From NCBI GenBank assembly GCA_029448655.1, contig JACCLO010000011.1, positions 620,001 through 684,000 on the forward strand: DNA of 64,000 bases. Reading direction: 5' to 3'. Both the position numbers and the translations under genes were made by a program. The DNA comes from Wolfiporia cocos. Lineage: Eukaryota > Basidiomycota > Agaricomycetes > Polyporales > Phaeolaceae. Below the pieces are notes generated by a model, which saw nothing but the letters and a program-made list of their open reading frames with translations, did no database searches and was not told the DNA's origin. Shown here one piece after another: positions 11,573 through 23,278 of this stretch. Each line of letters begins with the position of its first letter. Position 1 is the stretch's first letter.

Positions 11573-11601
11573 CGTGGCGAAGCCACGGGTAATTAACCTA
11601 G
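11573..11601 (+). other. Helitron 3' terminus, second copy
   Basis: CGTGGC GAA GCCACG forms a 6-bp stem, followed by GGTAATTAAC and CTAG ending at 11601, with T next. The preceding 100 bases (GTGAATGGTCTGACTTT, then ATCTCA...GGCACA) match those before the first terminus, so this is a related Helitron end in the same orientation. Confidence 0.8.
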
Positions 11602-12366
11602 TACTGGTAATGGCAAATGTAATTCACCGTGAGTACTAGATTGAGTATCTTTACACTGACATTACGTGCTGTCACGAGACGAAATGAGATATATAACTGC
11701 AATACATTACACCGAAAGGACACAATGCAACTTGCTTTGTTGGCATATGTGGGTCTTGGTACTTCTAATTGAGCAACTCGTGGCACAGTCATGAGGCCTA
11801 GTACTATTCATCATGCAGTCACACACCAGACATTGTACGAACCTTCAAGATATCTAAATTAACTTGGCCTTTGGCAGTCATTTGTTAGAGCCACTTCTGC
11901 ACCTTGCAGAGTTACAAAAGCCTCCAGGGCTTGACCCTCGCTGCTAATGTCAGTCTCACCTTCACATATAGTATGGTCGGTGTCCATTCATTGCACCTGA
12001 CGTACTTCATATGACCATGCTATATCCAAGCAATCTGAGGATATTGATCAATTCCTCAAGAGACCCACCTACGGCATGTGTGCAACCCCAAGCACCGACT
12101 ACAGACGAGTAATAACTCAGGAAACTGCCTTCGGAACTTGGTCAGTAGTGCCGATAGTTCAATTCAAATCTCAACCAGTGAGCTATTACGGGATCTGTTG
12201 GGTCATGTCGGAAACGATCGTTGGGCCTATCCTTAAAATTTGCCTTGCGCAAATTACATTACCATGTAATCAGTCAAGGACGCCGTAAGGTGATAGCGCG
12301 TCCCGTGTATACCTTCGATAACTGCATCCTAGATGAGCCATGTAGACGATAAGGGTGTATGAAGTA
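11602..12366. other. Intergenic, no gene recognised
   Basis: This is the stretch between the Helitron end and the 3' end of P450-A. I see no conserved frame and no LTR ends. Confidence 0.55.
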
Positions 12367-14712
12367 CTAGATGATAGCGGGCTTGTATAGTGAGACCTTC
12401 AGCGGCAACTCCGGCACATCACTCTCCCTGCCAATTGTAGGATAGCGTACTCCTGCCACATTCCATTCGATCGGGTCGTCAGTCAACTCGAAGGTAAACG
12501 ACGATACCAACACCGCAAGGACGACCTCTGTCAAGTTCGCGTTAGTATATGCAAATGGTGAGAGTGCTCTCTGCATTTACTCATCTCCATTTCAGAGAAT
12601 TTGAATCCGCTGTGTCGCCATTAGCTTGAGAACTTATATCACAAACGGCAACAGGAGGTACATACATACAAGCCCTCTTCCCGCCCAGGAAAGACATACT
12701 AGAACATCTCATCAGTGACAGATACAACACAAGGGGTAGTCACCCACAGATTCGAGTATACTCCCGGAATTGGCGCGTCGGTGACAGCCTTTGGTAGCGG
12801 CGACAGCCAGCGTTCTGGTTTCCACTCAAGAGCGTCTTCACCCCACCGGGCTTTGTTGGCATTTGATCCCAACACCCCGATTATGACCTCTGTACCCTTC
12901 GGAACGTGCACTTCGGTCATGATCCTGCCGTCGATCCCACGGATAGGTTCCAATAGAGGCAATACGCTGTCCCTATTAGGGCTATAGCAACTTAATTAAC
13001 ATCAGAGCCCACTGACAATGCCATGTGCAACTCACACTCGGGCCACTGTAACAACCGGCGGGTACCTGTGGTAAAAACGTTAATTGGGATTTTCATGATA
13101 GACAGATTGGTGGACAAACAAGCGCAGGGATTCCCGACAGACTGCGTCAAGAAGAGGCAGCTTGTTCAGAGCGTCATATGGCAAACCGTTCCCAGCTCCA
13201 CTACTGATGAGCTCAATGCGCAATTTCTCTTGAACGTCCGGATGCTCTGCCAAGAGCTGCAGAATGCGAGACACGGTGTTTGAGGTCGTATCTGTTGCAG
13301 CGAAGGAAAGAATACTGGAAACGATCCTAAACATTCACACAGAATGTTTGAATGCGGGCCACATACGACATCTGGGCGATCACCTCCTCTTCTGGAAGCC
13401 TGTCCGCCTCTAAAGCATTCATATTTGCTCTCACTATGCCGGTTAAATGTGTTAATACTCGTAAAGACGGATAAATAAAAGACGCACTGAGTATACTCAT
13501 GATGTCCTTTCCCGAACCGATCTGCTTCGCCACTGCCTCGTCACCATTACGCAAGGCAACTTGCTTTTCCTTGTAGATAGCCATGGACCGCTCATGCATG
13601 GTGTCCACAACTCGTCTGACCCTCTGCACTGGCTTCCAGGGGAACATCTCCGCTACGCGACGCCGGAGCCAGGCCGGGCCGAGACCTGCAACAAGAGGCA
13701 GGAGCCGCCGAATGATCTCGATAGTTGTCAGGTTGGGCCTGCAGAATTTGTTAGAGTTGAGAGAAGATAGCTCTGAAGAAGTCTCGAACAATAGTTGTTT
13801 CAAAGCATGTCCATAGCTGTCCTTCATGTCCTCCGTCAGGGGATCGAACGAATAACCTAAGCCACCTTGCCCGATCAACTCAAGTGCAGTGCGTCCTATC
13901 TAGTTCAGTACATCGATATCCTGCTGCCCATTCTCGACACGTGTGGCAATCGCGTCACGGACCTGTTTGTGGGGCTCAACATTTAGAGACCCGTATATAC
14001 CTCATCAGCAGCTACATTTGGTACGAACCCGGTGCACAACGTTATAAAAGATGGGTAGCATTTCACGCATGTGGGCAACGGAAAAGACAGGGTTGAGCAT
14101 TTTCCGTTGCTTGCGATGGTGTTCACCTTAGAAAGAGAGCAGAGTAAGGTTGTCTGCTCTTCCTAGCATTCAACGCAAACACGACGCACCCAAAGTTGAT
14201 AGTAATCCGGGTCCAAACATGACCTGATTGGTGCTGCACTCAGACGGATGTGAGATTGGGTTCCATCAGTTGATCTTGAACGCGTACGAGAGAAATCTCT
14301 GTGACTCCTCGAATACAGTTTCTTCCTTGATCAGCAAATGGTGCAATGCCTTTGGGTCCGATATATACAGGATTGGACGCTAAGGAATAACCGTCGCATT
14401 AGCATCCCCCATACGATGTATAATGAGCACTCACGCTAAGCAGACCGCGCATCTTGACAACAGGCCCATAGTCTAGGGCCACCTCTTTCTGAGATTCAGT
14501 GCCATAACGGCCAAAAAATTCTGGCAGATTACCTGGGGCGAATCAACGACGATCCCCGTCAGTAGAGATATTGAAACACGCTCACCCTTCAAGAACGACT
14601 TGGACGCAGGTCCCGGTATATTGTTGAGAGATCTAAACCTCCAAAAATAGTGCCATGTCAAGTAAGCTGCTACGAGAAGTAGAAGGTGCGTTATGTAGTT
14701 TGCGTCTCCCAT
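12367..14712 (-). pseudogene. Cytochrome P450 (copy A), full-length with one stop codon
   Basis: This is a membrane-anchored fungal P450 with the 14-exon plan of its paralogs. The ATG at 14712 starts a hydrophobic anchor, followed by NIPGPASKSF. Later come HRKQRKMLNPVFS, the I-helix AATDTTS, ESLR (the ExxR motif), KPERW and the haem loop FLGGKRACIGF with its cysteine ligand. All splice junctions checked by eye look usable. One TAG at 13900-13902 (plus-strand CTA), in exon 6, replaces the tryptophan that the paralogs have in the segment N-W-F-G-R-T-A. The final exon reads V-R-Y-P where the others have W-Y-P. An ATATATAG TATA-like site lies 31-38 bases upstream of the ATG. It may be a fresh pseudogene, a null allele or a sequencing error. 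It belongs to the W-L-S-P-L-P subgroup with B and C. Confidence 0.85.
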
Positions 14713-15754
14713 TGCTGTCTCACACACTGAGCATTACGCTGACTATATATTGCTGCCTCTCTCGGCGCCATAGCTCAGCAATGTCGGATCCTCGAGATGA
14801 CATACAAACGCAGCAGCGAAGTCTTATAACGTGGCTCGCTATGAGTGAGCGGGCCGCGTCGGTCGGGTGATGTCTATATCTTGGTTCCGATGGAAATGTC
14901 TAGAGGACCGCGTAAAAGTGCAGTCGCGACAACTCTGATTGGTCATCCCGGCACTGCCCTCTGACCTGGACACCTAATTCAGTCCGGATGAATATGTGTG
15001 AGAGTGGGGAGCAAGCAGAGATCGATGCGACGCAGGACGCTCTGGAGCTGGAGCATCTAGAGCAGGGTCTGGCGAAAAAACCGGCCATCAATAAGCAGAT
15101 GAGAACACCGAATTCTCTTGATTGCTTGCTGCAACGTTTCCGATTGCCGAGGTTAACGCGTCTCATCACATCCGTACAGCGTTGCAGTCAGCACAGATGT
15201 GATGGCGTCCGATTGTGGCGGATCCCCTGCCTCACACGCTGTCAACTTCCACTATTATGACTACGCGCAGCTTTGTCGTTATTGAGCGTGTGTGTACCAC
15301 ATTACGCCTGAAAAGGCTAGCCGACAAACATACACAAGACGATGCCAAATCCTCGTCGATCCGCCGAACTCGGACACCGGCGTCTAAGTCAGCGAAGGGG
15401 CAGCGATTCGGCGAAATCAGGAATTGCAGGACCTACAAGGGATGACGATGTTCTCGATAGACAACCACCTGCGGCTGAGTGTGAGCGAACACTCGCTGCA
15501 TTGCGTAGTAACACTATGAACATGAGGGAATTCATATAAGCTGGATTTGTACACGGCGTCAGTATCGTTGTGGACGTCAAGAACAAACAGAAAAGAAAGA
15601 TATTCATTGGGGATGTACGGAAATTCGAAGACTTGGATTGGATTGAAGATGGGATGTCATGGGAGATCTCAGCTACAATATAAATATGCGGAGAAAGTGA
15701 CGTAGCGTAATAACTCGGGTCGCTGACACTCGTATCACGATCATAAACGCTACG
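14713..15754. other. Intergenic between P450-A and the kinase
   Basis: It contains the P450-A promoter (TATA-like plus-strand CTATATAT at 14743-14750) and the 3' region of the kinase gene. Several short frames exist, but none has a recognisable motif. Confidence 0.55.
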
Positions 15755-18080
15755 TTAGTCGTACATCTTGGCAGGTATCGGATTGAAGAGGCTGCTAATG
15801 TTTTGGGGTATCCCGTAAAGCATCGCTTTACCGGATCGAGGGCGTGTGGTGCTCGCCGTTTGTGCTAATGCTGCGGGCGTGGGCGGCATGCTGCCACGTC
15901 TTGCACCCTGGCGTCGGTCTTTTTCTAGCACGCTCCACAGCTGGTCGCGAGCGGAGGGGTGAGGCACGTCTGGTACCTCCTGCGGGCCTGAGTCAGACGA
16001 GAATTGAGAATTTTCGTCCACATAAACTGCAGATTCGTCGAAATTGAGGGGAGATGGGAGTGATTCATTCTCGTCAGCAGTGGCATCCACATTATGTGGT
16101 GCGTCTTTGTTAATGCTCTCGGGTATCTGGCTATCATGTCCTGTCCCGCGTGCGACCACCAACGGGCTCACTGATCGAGAATCCGACACGACTGGCTGAG
16201 CCTGCCACCGCGGGCGCGATGGCCGTCCACGTGCAAGATCATGCGAATGGCTAGGTGTCATGAGCACGGCCGAGTCTATAGGACCTGACTCCGACGAGTC
16301 GGACGAGGATGCGGAACTAGTGCGGAGAATCGCATTATTGAGGGCAGAAAAGGACGGCTGAAGCAGAGGCAAATATTGCTGCTGGTGCATGTGCGGATGA
16401 GGGTGCGGGTGGTGATGCTGGTGCAGCTCGTACGGGTGGGAATGCGATACGCTACGGCTCGAGCGCCGCGCGGCAGAGGGCGAACGGCTGATTGAGCGCG
16501 ATGTGCGAGAGAACGAGCGGCTTCTGCTGTCCACATCGTCGATCGCTCCAGTGTCCAGGACAACCCCTGGGCGGGAGCGAGAGCGTGACTTCAGGGAGTG
16601 CTGCGAGGACGCAATCTTCGGAGATATTGCGACTTGGTCGTCGATCTCTCCTGAGACGATGCCCCATGCAATCTCGTCGACCATGGCAATGGTCCAGCGA
16701 TCGGGAACAGATCGCTCCAAACACCCCTGAAGGACACGTTCTGCGCGGTGGCCTATTCCTTTCGGCATGTCATACACGCCTGAAGAATGTCTGTAATGTT
16801 AATACCTGTAGCTTCTACAAGAAACTTTGCGGCGCACCATGTAGGATTTTCATCTGTAGCCTTGGATCATACAAATCAACGAAAGGCAGTCGCCCCGTGA
16901 GCAGAGCATACAGCATGACTCCGAGTGCCCAAATGTCCTGGGCAGGATGCGGTGAATACTTGGCTGCGGAGGACAGCAGAAGCTCTGGTGCAGCATAAGG
17001 CAGCGAGCCTGGCTGGAAGCTCTTCGCGCCCATAGCGGATGTCGATGCTGTAGATGCAGGCAGAGGGCTGGAATTACGATGCCGCGAGCCGCCATAGTGA
17101 CGCCCCAAGGACAAGTGGGATGGGAGCGCACCCAGCTTGCTTTGCAACCGCTTTGAGTTCGCAGGCGGTGAGCCTCGAGGCTTCAAAGCACGAGCGTCGC
17201 TGCTGTCGAGCTCGTCCACGCACTCGCCGATCTTGCGTGCCATTCCGAAATCGGAGATTTTACAGACACCCATCTCGTCTACAAGCACATTTTCGAGCTT
17301 CATGTCCCCATGCACCACTCCCGCGACCTCATGCAAATAGCGCAGTCCCCGGACCACCTGGCGGAACAGCATCCCTGCGTCGTCCCACAGCAATCCAGGA
17401 CGGCCGTCACGCTTCAGAATGTCGAACAAGCTACCTGCGGGGCAGTAGAGAGTAATGTAGCAGTCCGCATGTTGGGTGTGAGTTACCGAGAACAGCGGCA
17501 GGATGTATTCATGGCTGAGAGAGCTCCAGATTGTAGCTTCGTGGTCGAGGCGCCTACGAGTCAAGGTAGGATCAGCCTGTCTCGAGATGTCGGCGCGACG
17601 AATGATTTTCACGGCGACAGTACCGCCTTGTGATGATGATGCCTGGCGAACTGTGGAGAAACCACCGACCCCGATAATCGGTCCTAGTGTGTAACCTGCT
17701 ATGACGACTTCGTCTTCGGAGCTGGGCGATGATGCTGATGCTGCAGATGGGCTAAATGAGGATAGGAACATGGCCGCCGGCGATATGGAGAGATCAGCTT
17801 GAAAAATATCTCCACGCGGCGATGGGGATGAGACTGGAAATGGGAGTGGAAAGCGGCCCTTCTGCTCCGGTGCAGACGTTGCGTTGACAAGCGTCGCAGG
17901 CATATGCTGTAGCTCCCGCGAGAGCTGCTGCTCCCGCGAGAGCCGCTGGCCATGCTTGACGCAATCTACCTGCATTGTCGTGCGAGTAAATAGGCTGGCC
18001 AGGATAGGTCGAGCGGGAGGTTCATCGTGGCCAAATGTAGGTGATCCGTTAGAACTCTCGGAACCGACAGCAGATAGCAT
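15755..18080 (-). CDS. Ser/Thr protein kinase with long Ser/His-rich tail
   Basis: Two exons (18080-16838 and 16779-15755) joined across a 58-nt GT-AG intron give 755 residues; without splicing the frame stops just after the intron start. The kinase domain spans roughly residues 128-440: glycine loop IIGVGGFSTV (about 135-144), VAVK lysine at about 158, catalytic HGDMKLEN at 257-264, DFG at 277-279 and APE at 364-366. The HRD motif reads HGD, and the DFG-APE interval is about 85 residues, far longer than usual, with a Ser/Arg-rich insert. The C-terminal 300 residues are low-complexity, with SR repeats and a run of alternating His and Pro, probably disordered. The family looks CAMK-like but I cannot name an ortholog. 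The start is the first ATG in frame with the N-terminal extension. Confidence 0.88.
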
Positions 18081-18280
18081 TTGTACAGTGCCGCTCTGTT
18101 ACTTTAGCTGCAGTGATGCGGTTCTCAACAGTCTTCGATGAGAAAATGAAGGACCAGATGAGAGTAGATGATGAGAGTAGAGGAAAAACTTGTGAACGCA
18201 GACTGCCCGGAGTTCCGTTCCGCTTACGTGATGCCGCTCAAAATGGCAACTGCTGTCGGACAAAATTAACGCTGTGGCCA
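18081..18280. other. Upstream region of the kinase gene
   Basis: This is a short spacer between the kinase start codon and the first base of the LTR at 18281. The LTR therefore sits within about 200 bases of the kinase promoter. No other feature was seen. Confidence 0.5.
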
Positions 18281-18580
18281 TGTGATCGCGACCGCGTGCA
18301 CTCCGGTTATGTAATCTTCTTACTTTCCTTACTTGTGTTATCCGCTACCTTTACGCTGAGTACTTAGGTCCCCTACTCGTCGTTGTCAGCCTTAAGGTAG
18401 CTTACGGTTACAGGCTCTCGTCACTCAGAAGTTTTGCTCTACTCTACAGTATATAAGGAGGTCCGAAATCCTGTACTAGACAAGCGTTACTGGAATAACA
18501 GCCTTATAACCTGTGACTTCCGCGTGACGAACTTCCTACTTGTGCCGTCACTAGTCGCTCTCGTGCCTGCGAACATCACA
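18281..18580 (+). repeat. LTR (TGTGA...TCACA family), copy 1
   Basis: A 300-bp block starts TGTGATCG and ends AACATCACA, with a TATA-like CAGTATATAAGG near 18447. A close relative lies at 32926-33223 in the same orientation (shared TATGTAATCT, CTTACTTTCCTTACTTGTG, CAAGCGTTACT). It may be the 5' LTR of the Ty3 element downstream, but no matching target duplication was found at either copy. Confidence 0.7.
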
Positions 18581-18792
18581 TATTTTTCACAGCTAGGAGT
18601 CTTCACCTCTCGGGAGCTACCGGCATCTGGGTCTGATCAACTCGAGCTTCCGATTCCTACCTCGCGGCAACCCCTTGTCACTAGTCTGTCGGACTTACGA
18701 AGGATGTTATTTCTTGCGTTCGCAACAAGCCCCGGCAACAGCCCAAAATTCCAGGTGAGTTCCAAAACACTCCACTCGGAAAACCTAACCCC

Positions 18793-18833
18793 GCCGGCGA
18801 AACGCCGGCATCACGGGCCAGTTCGCCTGGCCC
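18793..18833 (+). other. Two perfect hairpins in retroelement leader
   Basis: GCCGGCG AAA CGCCGGC (18793-18809) and GGGCCAG TTCGC CTGGCCC (18815-18833) sit side by side. An imperfect CCCGG...CCGGG stem follows at about 18861-18886. They lie between the LTR and the gag-like region, the place of the retroelement RNA leader. Confidence 0.6.
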
Positions 18834-19013
18834 CTAGGCTGTCGGATTCCGGAGTGAGGCCCGGGCTACAGTGTATAGCCGGGTAGTAACTCCGAGACCT
18901 GGCTCTCGCGAGTCGGAGACCGTCGGAAACGACGCGTTCAGCACCTCGGTGCTGCCTCCTCTCGCCTCTTCGGAGGGAGACGAAAGTGACCACTTAGATA
19001 GTAAAAAAAAATA

Positions 19014-21253
19014 TTGAGCCCTGTTTTGGCCAAACAGGAAGACGACGACGACTTGCCCTGGCACAGGGTGGTCAGGGGTCGTAGGTCCCGAAGCAGAGGA
19101 TCCCGGAGCGAGAAAACTCTGATGGAGCGCCCGATAGAACGAAGGCGCTCTGAATCTGAGTTGCGGACGAACGAATCGCGCGGCGGTTCCGCCGTACGGG
19201 AAGCACGTGCGACCGAGCACCTGTGGGATAGAGAGGCGTTGCCTGGGCCCACCACCGAAAAGGGAAAGCAGGTGGAGCACCCGCGAACGACTCGGTGCCT
19301 GACGAAGTCGAGACTTCGGAAGTTCGAAGCGAAGAAGCTAAGAACTTGTTATCCCAGCATGAGCAGGTGTTGGGGGAGTTCCTCTCTCTTGATGAACAGA
19401 GGAACAGAGGGAGCTCCTAGAGTACTGGAGAAACAGGAAGGTGGCTGAAGCCACCAACCAGTCAGATAAACAGGTCGTGCCAAAGTCTGAGTCGGCAGGA
19501 GTCCCCGGGCCATCTGGGAACGCCCAGATGGAAGAACCTCGGAGCACCAATGGCCGGTGCTCTGAACACACGAAGCCTGAGCAGAGCACCTCCCTTTGAG
19601 AAGAGGCGCTCTGTTCAGAGATTGAGACTCTGAAGAACCTACTCGCTGAGCAGCAGCGAGTAGCTGCCAGTAGGCCCCCTATTACTACTGTAGTTCCGCT
19701 TCCTGAGTCACCAGCTCAGGCAGTAGTAAGGGAAGCCCTGTTGAGTAGGCCCCCTACTACTGTTCACTCGCTTCCTAAGCTAAGGGCACATACGGTGGAT
19801 GTTGAGGATCATAATAGACAATGCCATATGATGGGGACAAAGGCCTCGTCCATGAGGCCCATCAATCAGATTGAGCCCGGTAGCTACCTAGGAGACGCTT
19901 TCCATTACATGGGGCATAGGATTGTCGAAGGACCAGGAGGGCCATCAGAACCCTCCAGCTCAAGTTAAGAATCAGGATATTCCTCGGAGGAAGATGAGGG
20001 TGATCATTGGGCGAGAACCCATCGACGATCGTGCTGAGCGCCCATGTTAAAGCCACGTGAACCAACACCTTATGATGGTGCAGTGGACGTTCAAGCGTTC
20101 CATAAGTTTATGTGCAAAATGTCAGAATATATCAAGGGATATAAACTAAGAGCTTCATGACACGCATCTACAATATCCCACTTCCTTACTGGGACAGCTT
20201 ACAAATTCTTTGTTAACACTGTTTCAAAGGACACCTGCAGTTGGGATATGGAATGAGTATTTGTTGAGTTATTTAACTATTGTTTCCCTGTCAATTTCCA
20301 TATGTGGATGTGCACACAGCTGTGCCACTGTTACCAGTGGGACAAGTCGGTTAGAGAATACATTCATGAATTGGAAAATCTATTTTTGACGGCTGGTGTG
20401 TGGTCCAAACAGGAACACATCGATAAATTATGGACGGGTCTGAATGTCTACATACAGAAAGGCTTGTGGCGAGATAAGCTTACACTGACTCACTCAACCT
20501 GGGCACAGATCAGGGAAGCTGCTGACATTCTGGAGATCGCTGAAAATGTGGGAAGCACAGAAGGAAAGGAGCGGTTGAGCAAGGCACCGAAGGCTTCCAG
20601 TTTGGCTAGGGCACTTAGGATCGGATTGTCTGCTAGTGGCTCAGGGTGCCAACCCAGGAGAGGCACGAACTGACAGATGTGCAGGTTCTCAAAGGGCCAC
20701 AGTGGAGGGCCTGGGATCAACTCAGGGAGGACGCAAATTTTTAGTGCTGCCACGGCCCCCGTCCCGGGAGGCAGACCAATAAGTTTCATAATTCTGAAAA
20801 AGCCAAGTTATTGGCTGAAGGGAAATGCTTTGAGTGCCACGTAGTGGGCCACTTCTCGTGCAACTGTCCTCGTAGGACATGTGTTTGATCAGACAAAAGG
20901 GGCAAGCCTCCTGGTGTAACCTCGTTGAACGTTGAATTCAATTGGGATGAGGCCAAAAAACTCAAAAAACTTAGCAAGTCTACCCCTTGCTCGGGCGCAA
21001 TTTCTTCTGCTAATTTAGAATTTAACTACGTGGAGCTACCTACTGTGGCAGACTTAGAAAGCTTGGGCGCCAACTACTCGGCTTTCTCTGTGGCTGATGC
21101 ATGTCCACTACTATCTGGGCCGGCCTCGTTGAAGTCATGTGAGGATGCAGTGAGAGGTACCTGTCAGTCGAGATATATGGCCTTTGTCAACGAATATGAT
21201 GATTTACCTGAGCTGCTTGGTGGCTCGGAGGATGAATCTGATGATGAGGGTGG
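19014..21253 (+). pseudogene. Ty3 gag region, broken
   Basis: The early part (19014-19970) is an Arg/Ser/Glu-rich stretch in changing frames with several stops; a 36-bp segment is duplicated in it (about 19671 and 19747). From about 20044 the frame reads as a retrotransposon gag domain: P-T-P-Y-D-G near 20068, F-L-T-G-T-A-Y near 20186 and V-R-E-Y-I-H-E-L-E-N-L-F near 20353. It carries stops near 20157 and 20251. A zinc knuckle C-F-E-C-x4-G-H-F-x4-C is read at about 20826-20870. The acidic tail runs to 21253, where the solo LTR interrupts it. There is no sign of a functional protein. Confidence 0.75.
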
Positions 21254-21960
21254 TGTTATGGTTATTTCGATTTTTCAAATGCTGGCAGAACTCACCACCG
21301 GGTCAATACAATACAGGGACTTGTTGCGTGGTCAACCCCCTGGCTATTCGTCATCCTATGGGGCACATCCCCCTTAGTACTAGTGTATAGGGTGTGTTTT
21401 AACTCTGACAGATCCAACTCTGTCCCCGTTTTACTTTCATCATTATTTAGCTGATAGATGGCATTCAACTGCCATCATCACTCCTATCTATCATCTCAGA
21501 TATATCACTACATACTTATCAAATGTCTCATACTAGAGCATAGATAGTACTGGTGACATCTGGGACTGGTCAGACCTCAAAAACCTAACGTAGTATATAA
21601 CCCAATGTACTTACTGTCAAGGCTCTTCAGCTCGACCTTGTTGTATAAACAAGAAGTCTTATACTCATTCTCAAATGTAGGAAACTACACTCAGTATTCA
21701 CCGAGCCCTTGAACCAACTGAGTCCTCGAAGTGCACATTGACTTCTCGGACTTAGGCAAGTCTTATGCTCTAGGAGACTTGCAATCCAGATTATATCCTC
21801 TGTCGCGTATTGGATATTGAATGATCCCCTTAGTCCCCGACTTAGGGCTTGAAGGCATTTAAACAGATATATCTTCCTTGCACTCGTCTGCAGAACTACA
21901 TGCAGAAGAATGATTTATATTCACAACTCAAATATACGAACGGGTATTCGACCCATAACA
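21254..21960 (+). repeat. Solo LTR (TGTTRTGG family), uninterrupted copy
   Basis: It starts TGTTATGG, ends CCATAACA, and has GGTGG on both sides (21249-21253 and 21961-21965). At 707 bp it is the reference for the split copy at 1096-3619. The shorter 544-bp copy at 8088-8631 lacks an internal part. It is inserted in the acidic stretch at the gag/pol junction of the Ty3 element, whose coding sequence resumes at 21961. Confidence 0.9.
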
Positions 21961-22057
21961 GGTGGAGGGTTGATGTTCAATGATGACGGTCTGGATGACC
22001 AGGAACCAGTCTACGTTACAGACCAGTTGGAACTCCCCACCACCTGTTGGGAGGGTC

Positions 22058-23273
22058 TGTCACAGTTTTCTAGGCATTTACCTAATTTTTCCTGGATTTA
22101 CTCCATTTTATTCCGATTTTCTACGGCTTATCCCAAGATAAGTCGTATCCAACGTAGTTAGTAAACCTAACCACGATACCATCACTCTTCTCAAAACCAC
22201 TCGAATGTTCTAGAGAATGAGTCATATCTAACCGGTCATCGGCCCCGCGTTAACGCTCTACGGCCTTTAGCCCGCTTATCATACCTAGCTTACGCTAGAC
22301 CAACGCACGCCATTATGGCACCATACCAAAGGCGCTGAGCATTACCGCTCAGCGCACAGACCCAATAGCATTAGGGCAGGCAGTTCTTAGGTAGTGCCCT
22401 ACATGTATATAAGCTGAGACGTCTAAGGCCTAAGTCCTTAGAACTATCAATCTGTTACACGCCGCTGTAGCCTATTACTACTGCTGCACTTGACTCGTTC
22501 TACCAACTCGACTTCAACTTCAACGTTTCGACCACAAACCAGAACATAAGTGAGTCTTGGGTCAGGGTCGAACATATACGTGCATTGGTGTTTTCTATGA
22601 GTGGCGGGTGGTTGACCTGCTGCAGCAATACGCATCATACTGTTGTGACCAGATGGAGGACAATCCATTGTTCATGCCTGATTACTTTTATCTTGTTGGA
22701 GATGTGGACCCCACTCGGTCACTCTGACACGGGAATTACCACATCTTTAGCCTACACGCCCAGTCCTAACACAACACGCGTTCACATCTCCAGGTATCCC
22801 CCACTACACACCTTTCAGATACCTAAGGGCCACCTTAGTTGATGGTAATCCCGAGGCACTACAGCTAACGTCGAGGTCACAGACGAGGAGAGGTATAGGG
22901 CGAAGCCTAGGCAGTCATGCAGGGTAATGGAGTAAGACCCAGGGCAGTATGCCCTAAGGCCGAGATTCATAGTGTTAGAGACAGAAGGTCTCTAACGTTG
23001 ACTTTATATACATGCAGCGCACCAAAGGACTATGTGTCTACCCTAAATGACAAGGTCCGAGCGCACTACCATAAGCATGTGATATAAGATGTCATGTGCA
23101 GACCGGGCCGGGGTATGCTTCAAGACATTATCTAATCTAATCTACTACCGGCGCCTGACGAATGGCAGAGCAGTGGAACGTACGGGAGAGGTCACGTGCC
23201 ACACATGAACACGCTGGTTCGAATCCCCTAGCTCGAGAATCCTACTAATCAGCATGTCACGAAAACTGTGACA
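22058..23273. mobile_element. 1.2-kb element with perfect 13-bp inverted ends
   Basis: TGTCACAGTTTTC at 22058 is the exact inverse of GAAAACTGTGACA ending at 23273. It interrupts the Ty3 coding sequence, which stops at 22057 and resumes by about 23279. No matching target duplication was seen (GGGTC left, CACTC right). It contains two TATA-like segments (about 22405 and 22999), a perfect 9-bp hairpin at 22332-22355, and a tRNA-like pair of boxes near its right end: TGGCAGAGCAGTGG near 23163 and GGTTCGAATCC near 23217. It could be a large LTR, a fusion of two LTRs or a TIR element. Confidence 0.6.
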
Positions 23274-23278
23274 CACTC

